This document shows positions 15,965-24,900 of a stretch of DNA of 38,778 nucleotides, in pieces. The notes beneath the pieces were generated by a model, which did no database searches, was not told where the DNA came from, and saw only the letters and a list, made by a program, of their open reading frames with translations. Location of the stretch: the NCBI RefSeq assembly GCF_014892515.1, contig NZ_JADBGR010000013.1, positions 1 through 38,778 of the forward strand, read 5' to 3'. Made by a program: the position numbers and the translations under genes. Position 1 is the first letter of the stretch; each line of letters starts with the position of its first letter. Source of the DNA: Myceligenerans pegani. GTDB lineage: Bacteria; Actinomycetota; Actinomycetes; Actinomycetales; Cellulomonadaceae.

Positions 15965-16969
15965 GTGACCATCGCACCCGAGGGCCGTCGCATGCTCCGC
16001 GTCGAAGCGCGCAACGCGGCGACCCCCATCGAGAAGAAGCCCGAGTGGATCAAGACGCGGGCCACGATGGGACCCGAGTACCGCGACATGAAGAACCTGG
16101 TCAAGGGCGAGGGCCTGCACACGGTGTGCGAGGAGGCGGGTTGTCCCAACATCTTCGAGTGTTGGGAGGACCGAGAGGCGACGTTCCTCATCGGCGGCGA
16201 CCAGTGCACGCGCCGCTGCGACTTCTGCCAGATCGACACGGGCAAGCCGGCCGAGTTCGACCGGGACGAGCCGCGTCGCGTGGCGGAGTCGGTCCGCACG
16301 ATGGGGCTGAAGTACTCGACCGTCACCGGCGTCGCCCGCGACGACCTGGCCGACGGCGGCGCCTGGCTCTACGCCGAGACGGTGCGCCAGATCCACGCGA
16401 TGAACCCGGGCACGGGCGTCGAGCTGCTCATCCCCGACTTCAACGCGATTCCCGAGCTGCTGGACGAGGTCAACGACTCCCGCCCGGAGGTGCTCGCGCA
16501 CAACGTGGAGACCGTACCGCGCATCTTCAAGCAGATCCGCCCGGCCTTTCGCTACGAGCGGTCGCTGTCCGTGCTGACGCGGGCGCGTGACGCCGGCCTG
16601 GTGACGAAGTCGAACCTGATCCTCGGGATGGGCGAGACCATCGACGAGGTCAAGCAGGCGCTCGTGGACCTGCACGACGCGGGCTGCGATCTCATCACGA
16701 TCACCCAGTACCTGCGCCCGTCGGTGCGGCACCACCCGGTCGAGCGGTGGGTGCGCCCGGAGGAGTTCGTGGAGCTCAGCGAATTCGCCGAGGAGACCGG
16801 CTTCCTGGGCGTGATGGCGGGGCCGCTGGTGCGGTCGTCGTACCGCGCGGGTCGGCTGTGGGGCCAGGCCATGACCAAGAAGGGCCGCGAGATCCCGGAG
16901 GCTCTGCGGCACCTGGGCGAGCCGACGACGGCCCGTCAGGAGGCGGCGAGCCTGCTGGCGCCCCGCTGA
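15965..16969 (+). CDS. lipA: Lipoyl synthase LipA
   Basis: Radical SAM enzyme that inserts two sulfur atoms into protein-bound octanoyl groups. The 334-residue protein has the auxiliary [4Fe-4S] cluster cysteines Cys55, Cys60 and Cys66, and the radical SAM CxxxCxxC motif at Cys81, Cys85 and Cys88. The C-terminal 'VRSSYRAG' Ser motif that binds the auxiliary cluster is also present. Both cluster sites are complete, so it should be active. The GTG start is preceded by GGAGGGG. It uses the product of lipB just upstream, and a strong hairpin follows the stop. Confidence 0.97.
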   Translation: MTIAPEGRRMLRVEARNAATPIEKKPEWIKTRATMGPEYRDMKNLVKGEGLHTVCEEAGCPNIFECWEDREATFLIGGDQCTRRCDFCQIDTGKPAEFDRDEPRRVAESVRTMGLKYSTVTGVARDDLADGGAWLYAETVRQIHAMNPGTGVELLIPDFNAIPELLDEVNDSRPEVLAHNVETVPRIFKQIRPAFRYERSLSVLTRARDAGLVTKSNLILGMGETIDEVKQALVDLHDAGCDLITITQYLRPSVRHHPVERWVRPEEFVELSEFAEETGFLGVMAGPLVRSSYRAGRLWGQAMTKKGREIPEALRHLGEPTTARQEAASLLAPR

Positions 16970-17002
16970 GCGCGGGTTCTCCCAGGCCGCGTTCCGCGGC
17001 GA

Positions 17003-17038
17003 ACGGCGGGCACGGGATCTCGGTCCCGTGCCCGCCGT
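17003..17038 (+). terminator. Terminator hairpin after lipA
   Basis: A perfect 15-bp stem (17003-17017 with 17024-17038) with a 6-nt loop starts ~33 bp after the lipA stop. It likely ends the lipBA transcript before the DUF4191 gene. Confidence 0.75.
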
Positions 17039-17079
17039 CGTACACCGCCAGGCCGTCCTCCGGCGCGTGACGACGCAAG

Positions 17080-17096
17080 TAGAATCGGATCCCATG
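17080..17096 (+). promoter_or_regulatory. Candidate -10 hexamer in front of the DUF4191 gene
   Basis: TAGAAT at 17080-17085 lies 8 nt before the ATG, with no Shine-Dalgarno sequence between. This suggests a leaderless or nearly leaderless transcript. No clear -35 is seen. Confidence 0.45.
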
Positions 17097-17825
17097 GCCC
17101 GTTCGAACTCTCCAGACAGCACGCGCGCCGGCGAGGGCGGCACCAAGAAGCCCAGGAAGCAGCGCTGGTACCACCAGGTATGGGCCGTCTACCGGATGAC
17201 CCACAAGCAGGATCCGTCGGTGACGTGGATCATGCTGGGCGTCTTCGTGGCGATCGTGCTCCTGGCCGAGGTGATCGGCCTGCTCTGGGGCCACCCGATC
17301 TACATGCTGATCGTCGGCATCCCGTTCGGCGTGCTCGGCGCGATGTTCGTGCTGTCGCGCAAGGCGGAGAAGGCCGCCTACACGCAGATCCAGGGCCAGC
17401 CGGGGGCCGCGCGTGCCGCGCTCGGGACCGTACGCGGCGGCTGGACGTTCGAGGACGAGCCGGTCGCCGTCGACCCCCGCAACCAGGACTTCGTGTTCCG
17501 TGGCGTCGGCCGGGCCGGTGTCGTGCTGGTGTCCGAGGGCCCGTCCCACCGCGCGCAGAAGCTGCTGGACAAGGAGAACAAGCGCACCGCCCGCGTCCTG
17601 CCGAACGTGCCGATCACCACGATCCAGTGCGGCGACGAGCAGGGCCAGGTCCCGCTGACCAAGCTCACCCGCTCGGTGACGAAGCTCAAGAAGGTGCTCA
17701 CCAAGTCCGAGGTGAACGAGGTGAGCAAGCGCCTCAAGGCGCTCGGCGGCGCGCGGCTGCCGATCCCGAAGGGGATCGACCCGACCCGCATGCGCCCCGA
17801 CCGCAAGGCGATGCGCGGCCGCTGA
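17094..17825 (+). CDS. DUF4191 family membrane protein
   Basis: A 243-residue actinobacterial protein of unknown function. A basic, Lys/Arg-rich N-terminus (1-40, including 'KKPRKQRWYHQVW') precedes two transmembrane helices at about 43-64 and 68-87. A cytoplasmic domain follows, with 'GGWTFEDEPVAVDPRNQDFV' near 111-130 and a highly basic C-terminus. This family is regularly found between lipA and glnA or near them in actinobacteria, as here. The ATG at 17094 is chosen because homologous-looking sequence starts there; the open frame further upstream runs through the lipA terminator and is not coding. Confidence 0.88.
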   Translation: MARSNSPDSTRAGEGGTKKPRKQRWYHQVWAVYRMTHKQDPSVTWIMLGVFVAIVLLAEVIGLLWGHPIYMLIVGIPFGVLGAMFVLSRKAEKAAYTQIQGQPGAARAALGTVRGGWTFEDEPVAVDPRNQDFVFRGVGRAGVVLVSEGPSHRAQKLLDKENKRTARVLPNVPITTIQCGDEQGQVPLTKLTRSVTKLKKVLTKSEVNEVSKRLKALGGARLPIPKGIDPTRMRPDRKAMRGR

Positions 17826-17936
17826 TCCGCCCAGCGGACACCCACGGAGCGACGGTGCGAGTTCTGGCAGTCTCAGGACCGTTGACGCCGACCCGACTTA
17901 CCCTTCTCCCGGGAGTTACACACCCGAGAGCCGGGC

Positions 17937-17973
17937 GTAACGTCACGGCAACAATCAGTAACCCGAGAGAAAC
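17937..17973 (+). promoter_or_regulatory. GlnR-type nitrogen regulator box upstream of glnA
   Basis: Four half-sites occur in order: GTAAC (17937-17941), GCAAC (17948-17952), GTAAC (17958-17962) and GAAAC (17969-17973). The two a-b pairs each have a 6-nt spacer and repeat with a 21-bp period. This matches the published actinobacterial GlnR consensus gTnAc-n6-GaAAc. It lies ~90 bp before the glnA ATG, so GlnR control of glnA by nitrogen supply is the natural reading. Binding itself is inferred. Confidence 0.75.
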
Positions 17974-18061
17974 CGCGGAACCATAGGTTCGGGTGGATCC
18001 GTACGCGGGTCATCCGGACGGTCAGTCCCCCGAACGTCATCCAGCCAGCCAAGGAGCGCAG

Positions 18062-19486
18062 ATGTTCAGCAACGCCGAGGAGGCAATCGCCTTCACCCGC
18101 AACGAGGGGGTGGAGTTCGTCGACGTCCGGTTCATCGACCTGCCGGGCGTGACGCAGCACTTCAACATCCCCGTCGCGCAGTTCAACGAGGACGCCTTCA
18201 CCGACGGCCTCATGTTCGACGGTTCGTCGATCCGCGGGTTCCAGGCGATCCACGAGTCCGACATGAAGCTCGTGCCGGACGTGGGCACGGCGTTCGTCGA
18301 CCCGTTCCGCAAGGCCAAGACGCTGGTCATGAACTTCTCGATCGTGGACCCGTTCACGAACGAGCCCTACGCCCGCGACCCGCGCAACATCGCGGCCAAG
18401 GCCGAGGCATACCTGCGCTCCACGGGCATCGCGGACACCGCGTACTTCGGCCCCGAGGCGGAGTTCTACATCTTCGACGACGTGCGGTTCGGGACGTCGC
18501 AGTCCGAGGGCTTCTACCAGATCGACTCCGTGGAGGCCTGGTGGAACACCGGGCGCGACGAGGAGGGCGGCAACCTCGGGTACAAGACCCGCTACAAGGG
18601 CGGCTACTTCCCCACCTCGCCGGGTGACCGCTTCGCCGACATCCGCGACGAGATGGTCCAGACCCTCGGCCAGGTGGGCCTCGCCGTCGAGCGCGCGCAC
18701 CACGAGGTCGGCACGGCCGGTCAGCAGGAGATCAACTACCGGTTCAACACCCTGCTGCACGCCGCCGACGACCTGATGAAGTTCAAGTACGTCATCAAGA
18801 ACGTGGCGTTCCAGAACGGCAAGTCGGCGACGTTCATGCCGAAGCCGATCTTCGGCGACAACGGCTCGGGCATGCACTCGCACCAGTCCCTGTGGCTGGG
18901 CGGCGAGCCGCTGTTCTACGACGAGAAGGGCTACGGCGGCCTGTCCGACACGGCCCGCTGGTACCTGGGCGGCATCCTCAAGCACGCGCCGTCGCTGCTG
19001 GCCTTCACGAACCCCTCGATGAACTCGTACCACCGTCTGGTGCCGGGCTTCGAGGCCCCCGTGAACCTGGTCTACTCGGCTCGTAACCGCTCCGCCTCGA
19101 TCCGGGTCCCGATCACGGGTTCCTCGCCGAAGGCCAAGCGCATCGAGTTCCGCGCGCCGGACCCGTCGTCGAACCCGTACCTGGCGTTCTCCGCGATGCT
19201 GCTCGCGGGCCTGGACGGCATCAAGAACAAGATCGAGCCGCCGGCGCCGGTCGACAAGGACCTGTACGAGCTGCCCCCGGAGGAGCACGCGCTCATCCCG
19301 CAGGTCCCGACGTCGCTCCCCGAGGTGCTCAACTCCCTCGAGGCCGACCACGAGTTCCTCACCGCCGGTGACGTGTTCTCCGAGGACCTCATCTCGACCT
19401 GGATCGACTACAAGCGCGAGAACGAGGTCGACCCGATCCGCCTCCGCCCGCACCCGCACGAGTTCGAGCTGTACTACGACATCTGA
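18062..19486 (+). CDS. glnA: Type I glutamine synthetase
   Basis: Makes glutamine from glutamate, ammonia and ATP as a cytoplasmic dodecamer, the main ammonia-assimilating enzyme. The 474-residue length is typical of GSI-beta. Visible motifs are 'FDGSSIRGF', '[10 protein letters not shown]', '[15 protein letters not shown]', '[12 protein letters not shown]' and 'NRSASIRVP'. Tyr402 in 'DLYELPPE' is the adenylylation site controlled by GlnE. The ATG at 18062 has AAGGAG at 18051-18056; an in-frame GTG at 17993 would run into the regulatory region and is rejected. A GlnR-type box lies upstream. The last 24 bp are duplicated at 34176-34199, so the gene forms the left end of a genomic island and has kept its full reading frame. 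Confidence 0.97.
   Translation: MFSNAEEAIAFTRNEGVEFVDVRFIDLPGVTQHFNIPVAQFNEDAFTDGLMFDGSSIRGFQAIHESDMKLVPDVGTAFVDPFRKAKTLVMNFSIVDPFTNEPYARDPRNIAAKAEAYLRSTGIADTAYFGPEAEFYIFDDVRFGTSQSEGFYQIDSVEAWWNTGRDEEGGNLGYKTRYKGGYFPTSPGDRFADIRDEMVQTLGQVGLAVERAHHEVGTAGQQEINYRFNTLLHAADDLMKFKYVIKNVAFQNGKSATFMPKPIFGDNGSGMHSHQSLWLGGEPLFYDEKGYGGLSDTARWYLGGILKHAPSLLAFTNPSMNSYHRLVPGFEAPVNLVYSARNRSASIRVPITGSSPKAKRIEFRAPDPSSNPYLAFSAMLLAGLDGIKNKIEPPAPVDKDLYELPPEEHALIPQVPTSLPEVLNSLEADHEFLTAGDVFSEDLISTWIDYKRENEVDPIRLRPHPHEFELYYDI
19463..19486 (+). repeat. attL-like repeat (glnA 3' end)
   Basis: These 24 bp encode the last codons and stop of glnA (…F-E-L-Y-Y-D-I-stop) and recur exactly at 34176-34199. With one mismatch the match extends 4 bp further left. 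Sequence to the right of the two copies does not match. This is the pattern left by site-specific integration that restores the target gene. Confidence 0.82.
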
Positions 19487-19607
19487 GCCTGATCGGCTAG
19501 ATTCCGGGCTTCACGGCGCCTCCGGGCGCCCGTAGTCCATGAAGAGTCCACGCGAGCCGCGAGCACCTTTTCGGTGGCGGCACGCGTGGACTCTTCCGTG
19601 TCCGGCC
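19474..19607 (-). pseudogene. 3' remnant of a tyrosine integrase gene
   Basis: Bases 19544-19607 match 20730-20793, the 3' end of the other integrase, at 59 of 64 positions and in the same reading frame ('DTEESTRAATEKVLAARVDSS'). Everything upstream of this, including the catalytic domain, is missing. Reading on, the frame stays open for 24 more codons and stops at 19474-19476, inside the attL core. The original integrase gene therefore probably ended across the att site, as in many integrative elements. Only the extreme C-terminus survives. Confidence 0.7.
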
Positions 19608-19615
19608 CGCTTGGC

Positions 19616-19630
19616 TATCCTCACCGCGTG
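19616..19630 (+). promoter_or_regulatory. Candidate leaderless promoter -10
   Basis: TATCCT at 19616-19621, then 6 nt, then the GTG start of the next gene. No Shine-Dalgarno sequence is present. The arrangement is the same as at lipB and hicA. Confidence 0.4.
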
Positions 19631-20275
19631 AACGCGGAGATCGCCCGGCTGGTGCGCCCATGGGGCCCACCGGCGTGGCCGGACATCTGGCGGCCGGTCC
19701 GGGAGACCGGCGTCGGCGACCGCACGACGCTGCTGGACCGCATCCGCACGGTGCTCGATGGCGAACCGGACCTTGTCGAGGCGTGGAACAACTTCTCCGG
19801 TGACAAGCGGTACACCCCGTCGTGGGCGCTGGAAGGGGAGACGGTTTCCTGGGTCATGCCCCGAGGGAGACGCGGGCCGGCCCGGACGTTCGACGACGAG
19901 ACTGAGGCGTGTGCGCAGTTCGTCATGCGTGACGCCCTCTGGAGCGTCGAACGGCGGTTCGTCGACATCGAGGAACCTCGCCGCACCTGGTCGCTGATGC
20001 ACGGCCGAGACTTCTTGGCGCTCCTCACTGTGACCGACCACGACTGGCCGTGGCTCCACGCGAACCTCTCCCCGGCTCCGGCCTTCGACGCCTGGCGATC
20101 CGCGTTCGACGACGAACGCCGCCTCCTGGAGCGCATCGACGACGACGCCGAAGCCTGGGAAGCCGCGTACGACGTCATCAGCAGTGCCCTCACGCTCCGC
20201 GACCCCGAGGGGACCGATGCCGAGATGTTCCTGCTCCATATCGACGGCGACGCGGCCTGGTGGCGATCGGCATGA
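19628..20275 (+). CDS. Hypothetical protein, island cargo
   Basis: A 215-residue soluble protein that I do not recognise. It is rich in Trp and acidic residues, e.g. 'WPDIWRPV' and 'DWPWLHANL', with no signal peptide or membrane segment. The acidic, Trp-rich composition and the pairing with a second small gene resemble immunity or antitoxin-type proteins, but no specific family can be named. The GTG at 19628 is chosen because a TATCCT hexamer lies 6 nt before it; an earlier in-frame start at 19574 would translate part of the integrase remnant. Its stop overlaps the next ATG as ATGA, so the two are coupled. Confidence 0.7.
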   Translation: MNAEIARLVRPWGPPAWPDIWRPVRETGVGDRTTLLDRIRTVLDGEPDLVEAWNNFSGDKRYTPSWALEGETVSWVMPRGRRGPARTFDDETEACAQFVMRDALWSVERRFVDIEEPRRTWSLMHGRDFLALLTVTDHDWPWLHANLSPAPAFDAWRSAFDDERRLLERIDDDAEAWEAAYDVISSALTLRDPEGTDAEMFLLHIDGDAAWWRSA

Positions 20276-20712
20276 CAGAGAGCGCCGCCGCGAACCCCTC
20301 TGCCGAGGAACATGGCAAGCCACTGATCCTGATGGGATATTGGCTCGGCCCGTACGCCCCCGGCTGGCCCGATCCGCGCAACTTCGTCGATCCGTCATGG
20401 GATGTCGACGAGCGCACCCAGATCGTCAACTACCTGGAGCGCGGAATGGCCGTGCGCTACTACATGGGCGAGTCCGAGTGCCGCTTCTGCGGCCAGTTCG
20501 TCGGTTCCGGGGAGTACAGCGACGGCACAGTCGTCTGGCCCGAAGGCCTGGCCCACTACGTCGCCGAGCATGCCGTCCGGCTACCTGCCGCGTTCGTGGA
20601 CCACGCTCGCCGAGCGACCGAGGCACTGGAGAATCGGCCCGTTGACCAGACCTGGTGGGAACAGCAGGTTGGCATCATCGAGTCAACAGACGAGCCTACG
20701 AGCGCTTCCTAG
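20272..20712 (+). CDS. Hypothetical protein with CxxC motif, island cargo
   Basis: A 146-residue protein. The core 'ECRFCGQFVGSGEYSDGTVVWPEGLAHYVAEHAVRLP' (about residues 66-102, quoted in parts: CRFCG, SGEYSDGT, WPEGLAHYV) is a recurrent motif in small actinobacterial hypothetical proteins. One CxxC pair could bind metal. No signal peptide or membrane helix is present. The ATG overlaps the stop of the preceding gene, indicating co-expression. Its 3' end overlaps the convergent truncated integrase by 17 bp. The function is unknown. Confidence 0.7.
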   Translation: MTESAAANPSAEEHGKPLILMGYWLGPYAPGWPDPRNFVDPSWDVDERTQIVNYLERGMAVRYYMGESECRFCGQFVGSGEYSDGTVVWPEGLAHYVAEHAVRLPAAFVDHARRATEALENRPVDQTWWEQQVGIIESTDEPTSAS

Positions 20713-21590
20713 CGCTTGAAGCCCGCGAGGAGTCGACGCGAGCGGCGAGCACCTTCCCGGTGGCGGCACGCGTGGACTCTTCCGTGTCGGGCCACAGGTG
20801 TGCGTACGTGTCGAGCGTCGTCTTCGCGCTCGCGTGGCGGAGGCGTGCCTGGACCACCTTCACGTCCGCGCCCTCCGAGATGAGGAGCGAGGCGTAGTAG
20901 TGCCGGAGGTCGTGGAAGCGGAACTCCTCCGGCAAGCCCTCGATCTCGTTCCCCTCGGCGTCCTTGTACGTCGCCGCCTCTCGTGCTGCCCGGACCGCGC
21001 GCTGGATCTGCCATGGGCCGGTCTGCTCCCCCGCCTCGTCGGCGATGATCCAGGCCGATGCCGGCCGGTCGACTATCGAGCCCGACAGTGCCTCGACGAG
21101 TTCACGCGCTGCCGGGATGGGAGTCTTCGACTCGTCGGTCTTCAAGTCCTCGTCCGGGTACTGGACCGCAGGGTTGATGATCGCCCGCAGGAAGTCGACG
21201 TCGGCGACCCGGAGACCGCAGACCTCGGCGACCCGGAGACCGGAGAACGCCCCGAGGAGGATCGCCGGGCGCAGGTGCTCGGGCATCGCGTCGTGGAGGG
21301 CCCACATCTGGTCCGTGGTCGCGATGAACGCCCGCTGCTTGCCCGCGGGTGGCGCAGTCCGGCGCGAGCACGGATTGCGGGCGAGGATGCCGTCCAGCAC
21401 GGCGTCCGTGAGGATCTGGGACAGCCGCCGGTGCAACGCGTAGACGTAAGACGCCTCGGCGCCACCGTCGGCCAGCGCTCCGGTCCACGCCTTCACGTCC
21501 GACGGCTTCAAGGTCCGCAGCTTCCGGCCGCCGAAGGTCTCCTTGATCTTGGCGACGTGCGTGCGCGCCTGCCGACGGCGCACTGTGGTG
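20696..21590 (-). pseudogene. 5'-truncated tyrosine recombinase/integrase
   Basis: The C-terminal catalytic domain of a phage-type integrase is intact. It has the first Arg in 'GLRVAEVCGLR', a Lys near 'DLKTDESKT', the 'HDLRHYYAS' HxxR box, and 'LRHASAKTTLDTYAHL' with the third His and the Tyr nucleophile. A core-binding domain is recognisable from about 'RRQARTHVAKI' onward. The usual N-terminal arm-binding region of ~60-80 residues is missing: upstream the frame is open but its sequence is unlike any integrase and runs into an opposite-strand gene remnant. I therefore call it truncated and probably inactive on its own. Its 3' end duplicates the remnant beside glnA. Confidence 0.8.
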
Positions 21591-21851
21591 GGTGGCGGTG
21601 CCGATGACCGAGGACGACCCCGGGGACGAGAAGGCCCGGCAGCTCTACATGCTTCTGCGCGCGACCCACACCTTGGCCCTTCGGCCCGGGAGAGCGCCAT
21701 CAGGAGACCGCCTACGCGATCGACCGCGGCGCTGCTACAGGCCCACGGCACGCGGCGCCGTCGGGAGCCGCAGCAGATCACCGTCGTGTCCCTGCGACGC
21801 CTCGCCTCCCCGCCTCGAGATGACGCCGCCCAGGCCCCGGCCCGCCAGTGA
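21583..21851 (+). pseudogene. Possible remnant of a small actinobacterial gene
   Basis: From 21583 a frame reads 'LWWVAVPMTEDDPGDEKARQ' and on to 'LLRATHTLALRPG'. A second frame then gives 'RRRREPQQITVVSLRRLASP' and stops at 21851. Joined by a frameshift near 21690 they look like a short protein tail. It abuts the break in the integrase. No start codon with a ribosome binding site and no family can be assigned; it may also be chance. Confidence 0.25.
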
Positions 21852-21859
21852 ACCCACCA

Positions 21860-21889
21860 GTGGATGCCGGGCCCGCTCCGGGCATCCAC
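21860..21889 (-). terminator. Hairpin downstream of the ALF-repeat gene
   Basis: A 9-bp stem (21860-21868 with 21881-21889) with a 12-nt GC-rich loop lies 62 bp past the stop of the ALF-repeat gene. It is a plausible end of the pseudoprotease/ALF transcript. Confidence 0.5.
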
Positions 21890-21950
21890 CAGACGTCGGA
21901 GTTGCGGGTGCGCGGACGGACAACTATCGATGTCCCCGAACCCTCCCGCT

Positions 21951-24900
21951 CTACATGAACAGACTGGCGAAGCCGTGGGCCAGTCCGGACACGCCGTCCC
22001 ACATGCTGCGTCCCAGGTCGGCCCCAGCTTTGACCACGTCGTCGGCCACCCTGGCACCGGCAGCGATGCCTGACCCGATCCCCATGAAGGCGCCGCCCAA
22101 GCCCGTCATGAGTGCCGAGTTCCAGAACTCGCTGCTGCCGAATCCGTACGCGAACCCGTTCGCAAGGGTGGCACCGACCCCCAGAGCGATCGAAACCACA
22201 CCGCAGAAGGCTCCCATCGCGAGGAGCCCGCCGCCTATGAGAGCCCCGAACCCTGTGTACCAAGACGCTGCGATCACGAGCCCACCCGTCAGCGCGAACG
22301 CGCCGGCGGCCATGCCGTAGAACGCACTCGCCTGGCTCAGGTACTTCGCCAGATCCTTCGCCCGGTCGCCGGACTCCTCCGGCGCAGGCCCGGCGACGAC
22401 ATCTCGACCATCGACTGTCGGATCGTCATCGGCTGGATTGGTCCCCGCCTGGTCGTGCTGCCGTGCCCTGTTCGCTCTCTCGCGGGCCTCCCGGGCCTCC
22501 TCGGCCCGCGCAGCGTCTAGCGCGATCCGATTGGCTGCGCTCGCTGCGTCGGCGGCTGCCCGTGCGTCCTGGTCTGCCTGGAGCGCGGCAGCGCGAGCGT
22601 TCGACGCGGACTCTTGCGCCGCGGTGGCGTAGGTGACCGCCTGGCGTGCAGAGAAGATCGCCTGCTTGGCCGAGTAGTTTGCCGACCTCCTGGCCTCTCG
22701 TGCGACCGCCGCCGCTTCCTCGGCCCTCTGCGCGGACCGCGCGGCGGCTGCCGCCGATGCTTCGGCCGAGTCGGCGAATCCGTCTGCCCGGGACGCGGCC
22801 CGAGACGCATCGGCCCGGTAGGCGTCCGCTTGACGCGCCCACTCTGTCGCTTCGGCAGCGGCACCACGTGCAACTGCTGCGATCTGAGACGCCCGTGCTG
22901 CGTCCTCCAGCGCTGTGGCCGCGATTCCCGCTGCACGTGCGATCGTTGCGCGGATCGCACTCACGTGCGTCGCGTGGTCGTGATCGACCTGCGCGTAGTA
23001 GTACTGGTGGCGCGAGACGAGGTTTCGCCGCATGAGGGCAGAGCCTTCGAGCGTCACCTGCGCTGCAGCGCTCAGGTACTGCCCGCCCGACGCGAGGAAT
23101 CCGGAGACCTCCGCTTCATCGTCTTCCTCGAGCGCTGTCACGAACCCAACCGTGAGGAACTGGTGGAGCGCTTCAGCGGTGCCCTCATCGAGTGCCGCCT
23201 CTGCCGCGGCGCGTACCCCGGGCCGGGGGTCGTCTGCGAGGATGCGCGCCACAACGACTCGGTTGTCCTCGGCCCCTGCGGTGACCGCCCCCGACTCGAT
23301 GAACCTGCGGACCGCGTCTGGTGCATCGCTCTCCAGAGCCGACGCGGCCGCCTCTGCGACCGCCGCGGGAGCGGTCGCAGCGGTGGCGAACGCCATCTCC
23401 CGGTCGTCCTGCTCCTGTGCGAGCAGGCGATCGGCCTCGATCCAGTTGACGACGTCGTACCGAGAACCTGCCAGCGCGAACTCGGCCGCGCTCCTGGTCC
23501 ACCCGCCGTGGGACGTCAGCAGTCTCGTTGCCGCTTCCCGACCAGCCACAACGGCCCGGTCGAACGCCCCGTCCCGCAACGCCGACTCCGCTGCCGTGAT
23601 GAGTGACCGAACCTCATCGGACTGGAGAGCCTCCTGAGTCTGAACCCTTGAGAACCGCAGCAACTGCTCGGACTCTCCCTGAGCCAACTTTCTCGCTTGC
23701 TCGATGGCGGACTCGGTGTCCTCCTGGAGGTGCGCCGTCTCGGCGTCGCGTGCTGCCGCCTCTACCTCCTCGGCTTCGCTGACGGCGCCTGCAGCGGCGT
23801 TGGCCGCATCGACAGCCGCCTGTGCTGCGGCCGTCGAACGGTTCGCGAAGTCGATCGCCTGGCCGGCATGGTCTGCGGCGTCATCCGCCGCGTCAGCCGC
23901 ACGCACCGCATGGTCGGCCGCGCTGTTGGCCGCGTCGCGGGCCACACGCGCCGCGGTCGCCGCCTTGTTGGCCAGCGTCCGAGCCGTGCCCGCCGCCCTC
24001 GTAGCCTTGGCAGCCGCGGCATCGGCCTCCGCCGCAGCGGCGCGGGCTTTGGCTGCCTCGCTCGTCGCGACGCCGGCGGCATCGGCGGCAGCCGCCGCGG
24101 CAGCGGCGGCGACTGCCGCATGATTCGCAGCGCTGGCGGCCGAGGTGCCCGCAACCGCCGCCTGGCTCGCGGCTGTCGCCGCTTGATCCGCGGCCAGGGC
24201 CGCAGTGCGGGCCTTTCCCGCCGCATCCCTCGCTCCGACTGCCGCCGACCGAGCCGCTGCCGCCTGTGAGGCGTCCTGCGAGGCCGCTATCGAGGCACGA
24301 TAGGCCTGAGACGCCGCCTTACCGGCAAAGGCAGCAGCAGTCGCCGCAGACTGTGATGCCACGGCCGCACGCTGCGCCGCAATCCGCGCGGTCCGGGACG
24401 CCGAGATCGCCGTCGATGCCGCTGCCGCCGCACCCTTCGCGGCCTGTGCAGCACCGTTCGCGGCGCGTGCCGACAACGCGACGTCCTCGTTCGCGGCCAG
24501 CGCCTCAGCCTTGGCACGCAACGCAGCCTCCCGCGCCTGCTCAGCGGCTGACACGGCTTGCTGTGAAAGAGTGACCGCCTCCTCCGTCTTCAGACGAGCA
24601 CGCCGCCCCTCCTCTTCAACGATCGTCACAAGCTGATCGATCGTGGCGGACTCCTCATCGCGCGCACGCGCGATGTACTGGCCCGAACCGAGGAACCGAG
24701 TGATCGCTTCGGGCGAACCGTCGTCCAGGGCGCGCTGCGCATAGATGCGCACCTGCGGGGACGCTGTCGTAAGTATCGACGCGACGGCCAAGCGGTCGTC
24801 CTCTTCCTGCGCAGTCCGTTGCCCGTCCTCCAGAAATGCCCGGAGAACCTCGTCGCTGCCGTCCGACAACGCCGCGAGTGCCTCCCGTCGAACAGCCGGT

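Noticed and set aside
17993-18061. An upstream GTG start for glnA
   Set aside because: The ATG at 18062 has AAGGAG in front and gives the normal 474-residue enzyme; the extra 23 residues are not part of the family.
20701-20716. AGCGCT-N4-AGCGCT palindrome between convergent genes
   Set aside because: It lies inside both overlapping coding ends and is too short to support a terminator call.
21591-22057. An N-terminal extension of the integrase frame
   Set aside because: The sequence is unlike any integrase arm domain and overlaps an opposite-strand remnant and the ALF downstream hairpin; the gene is better called truncated.
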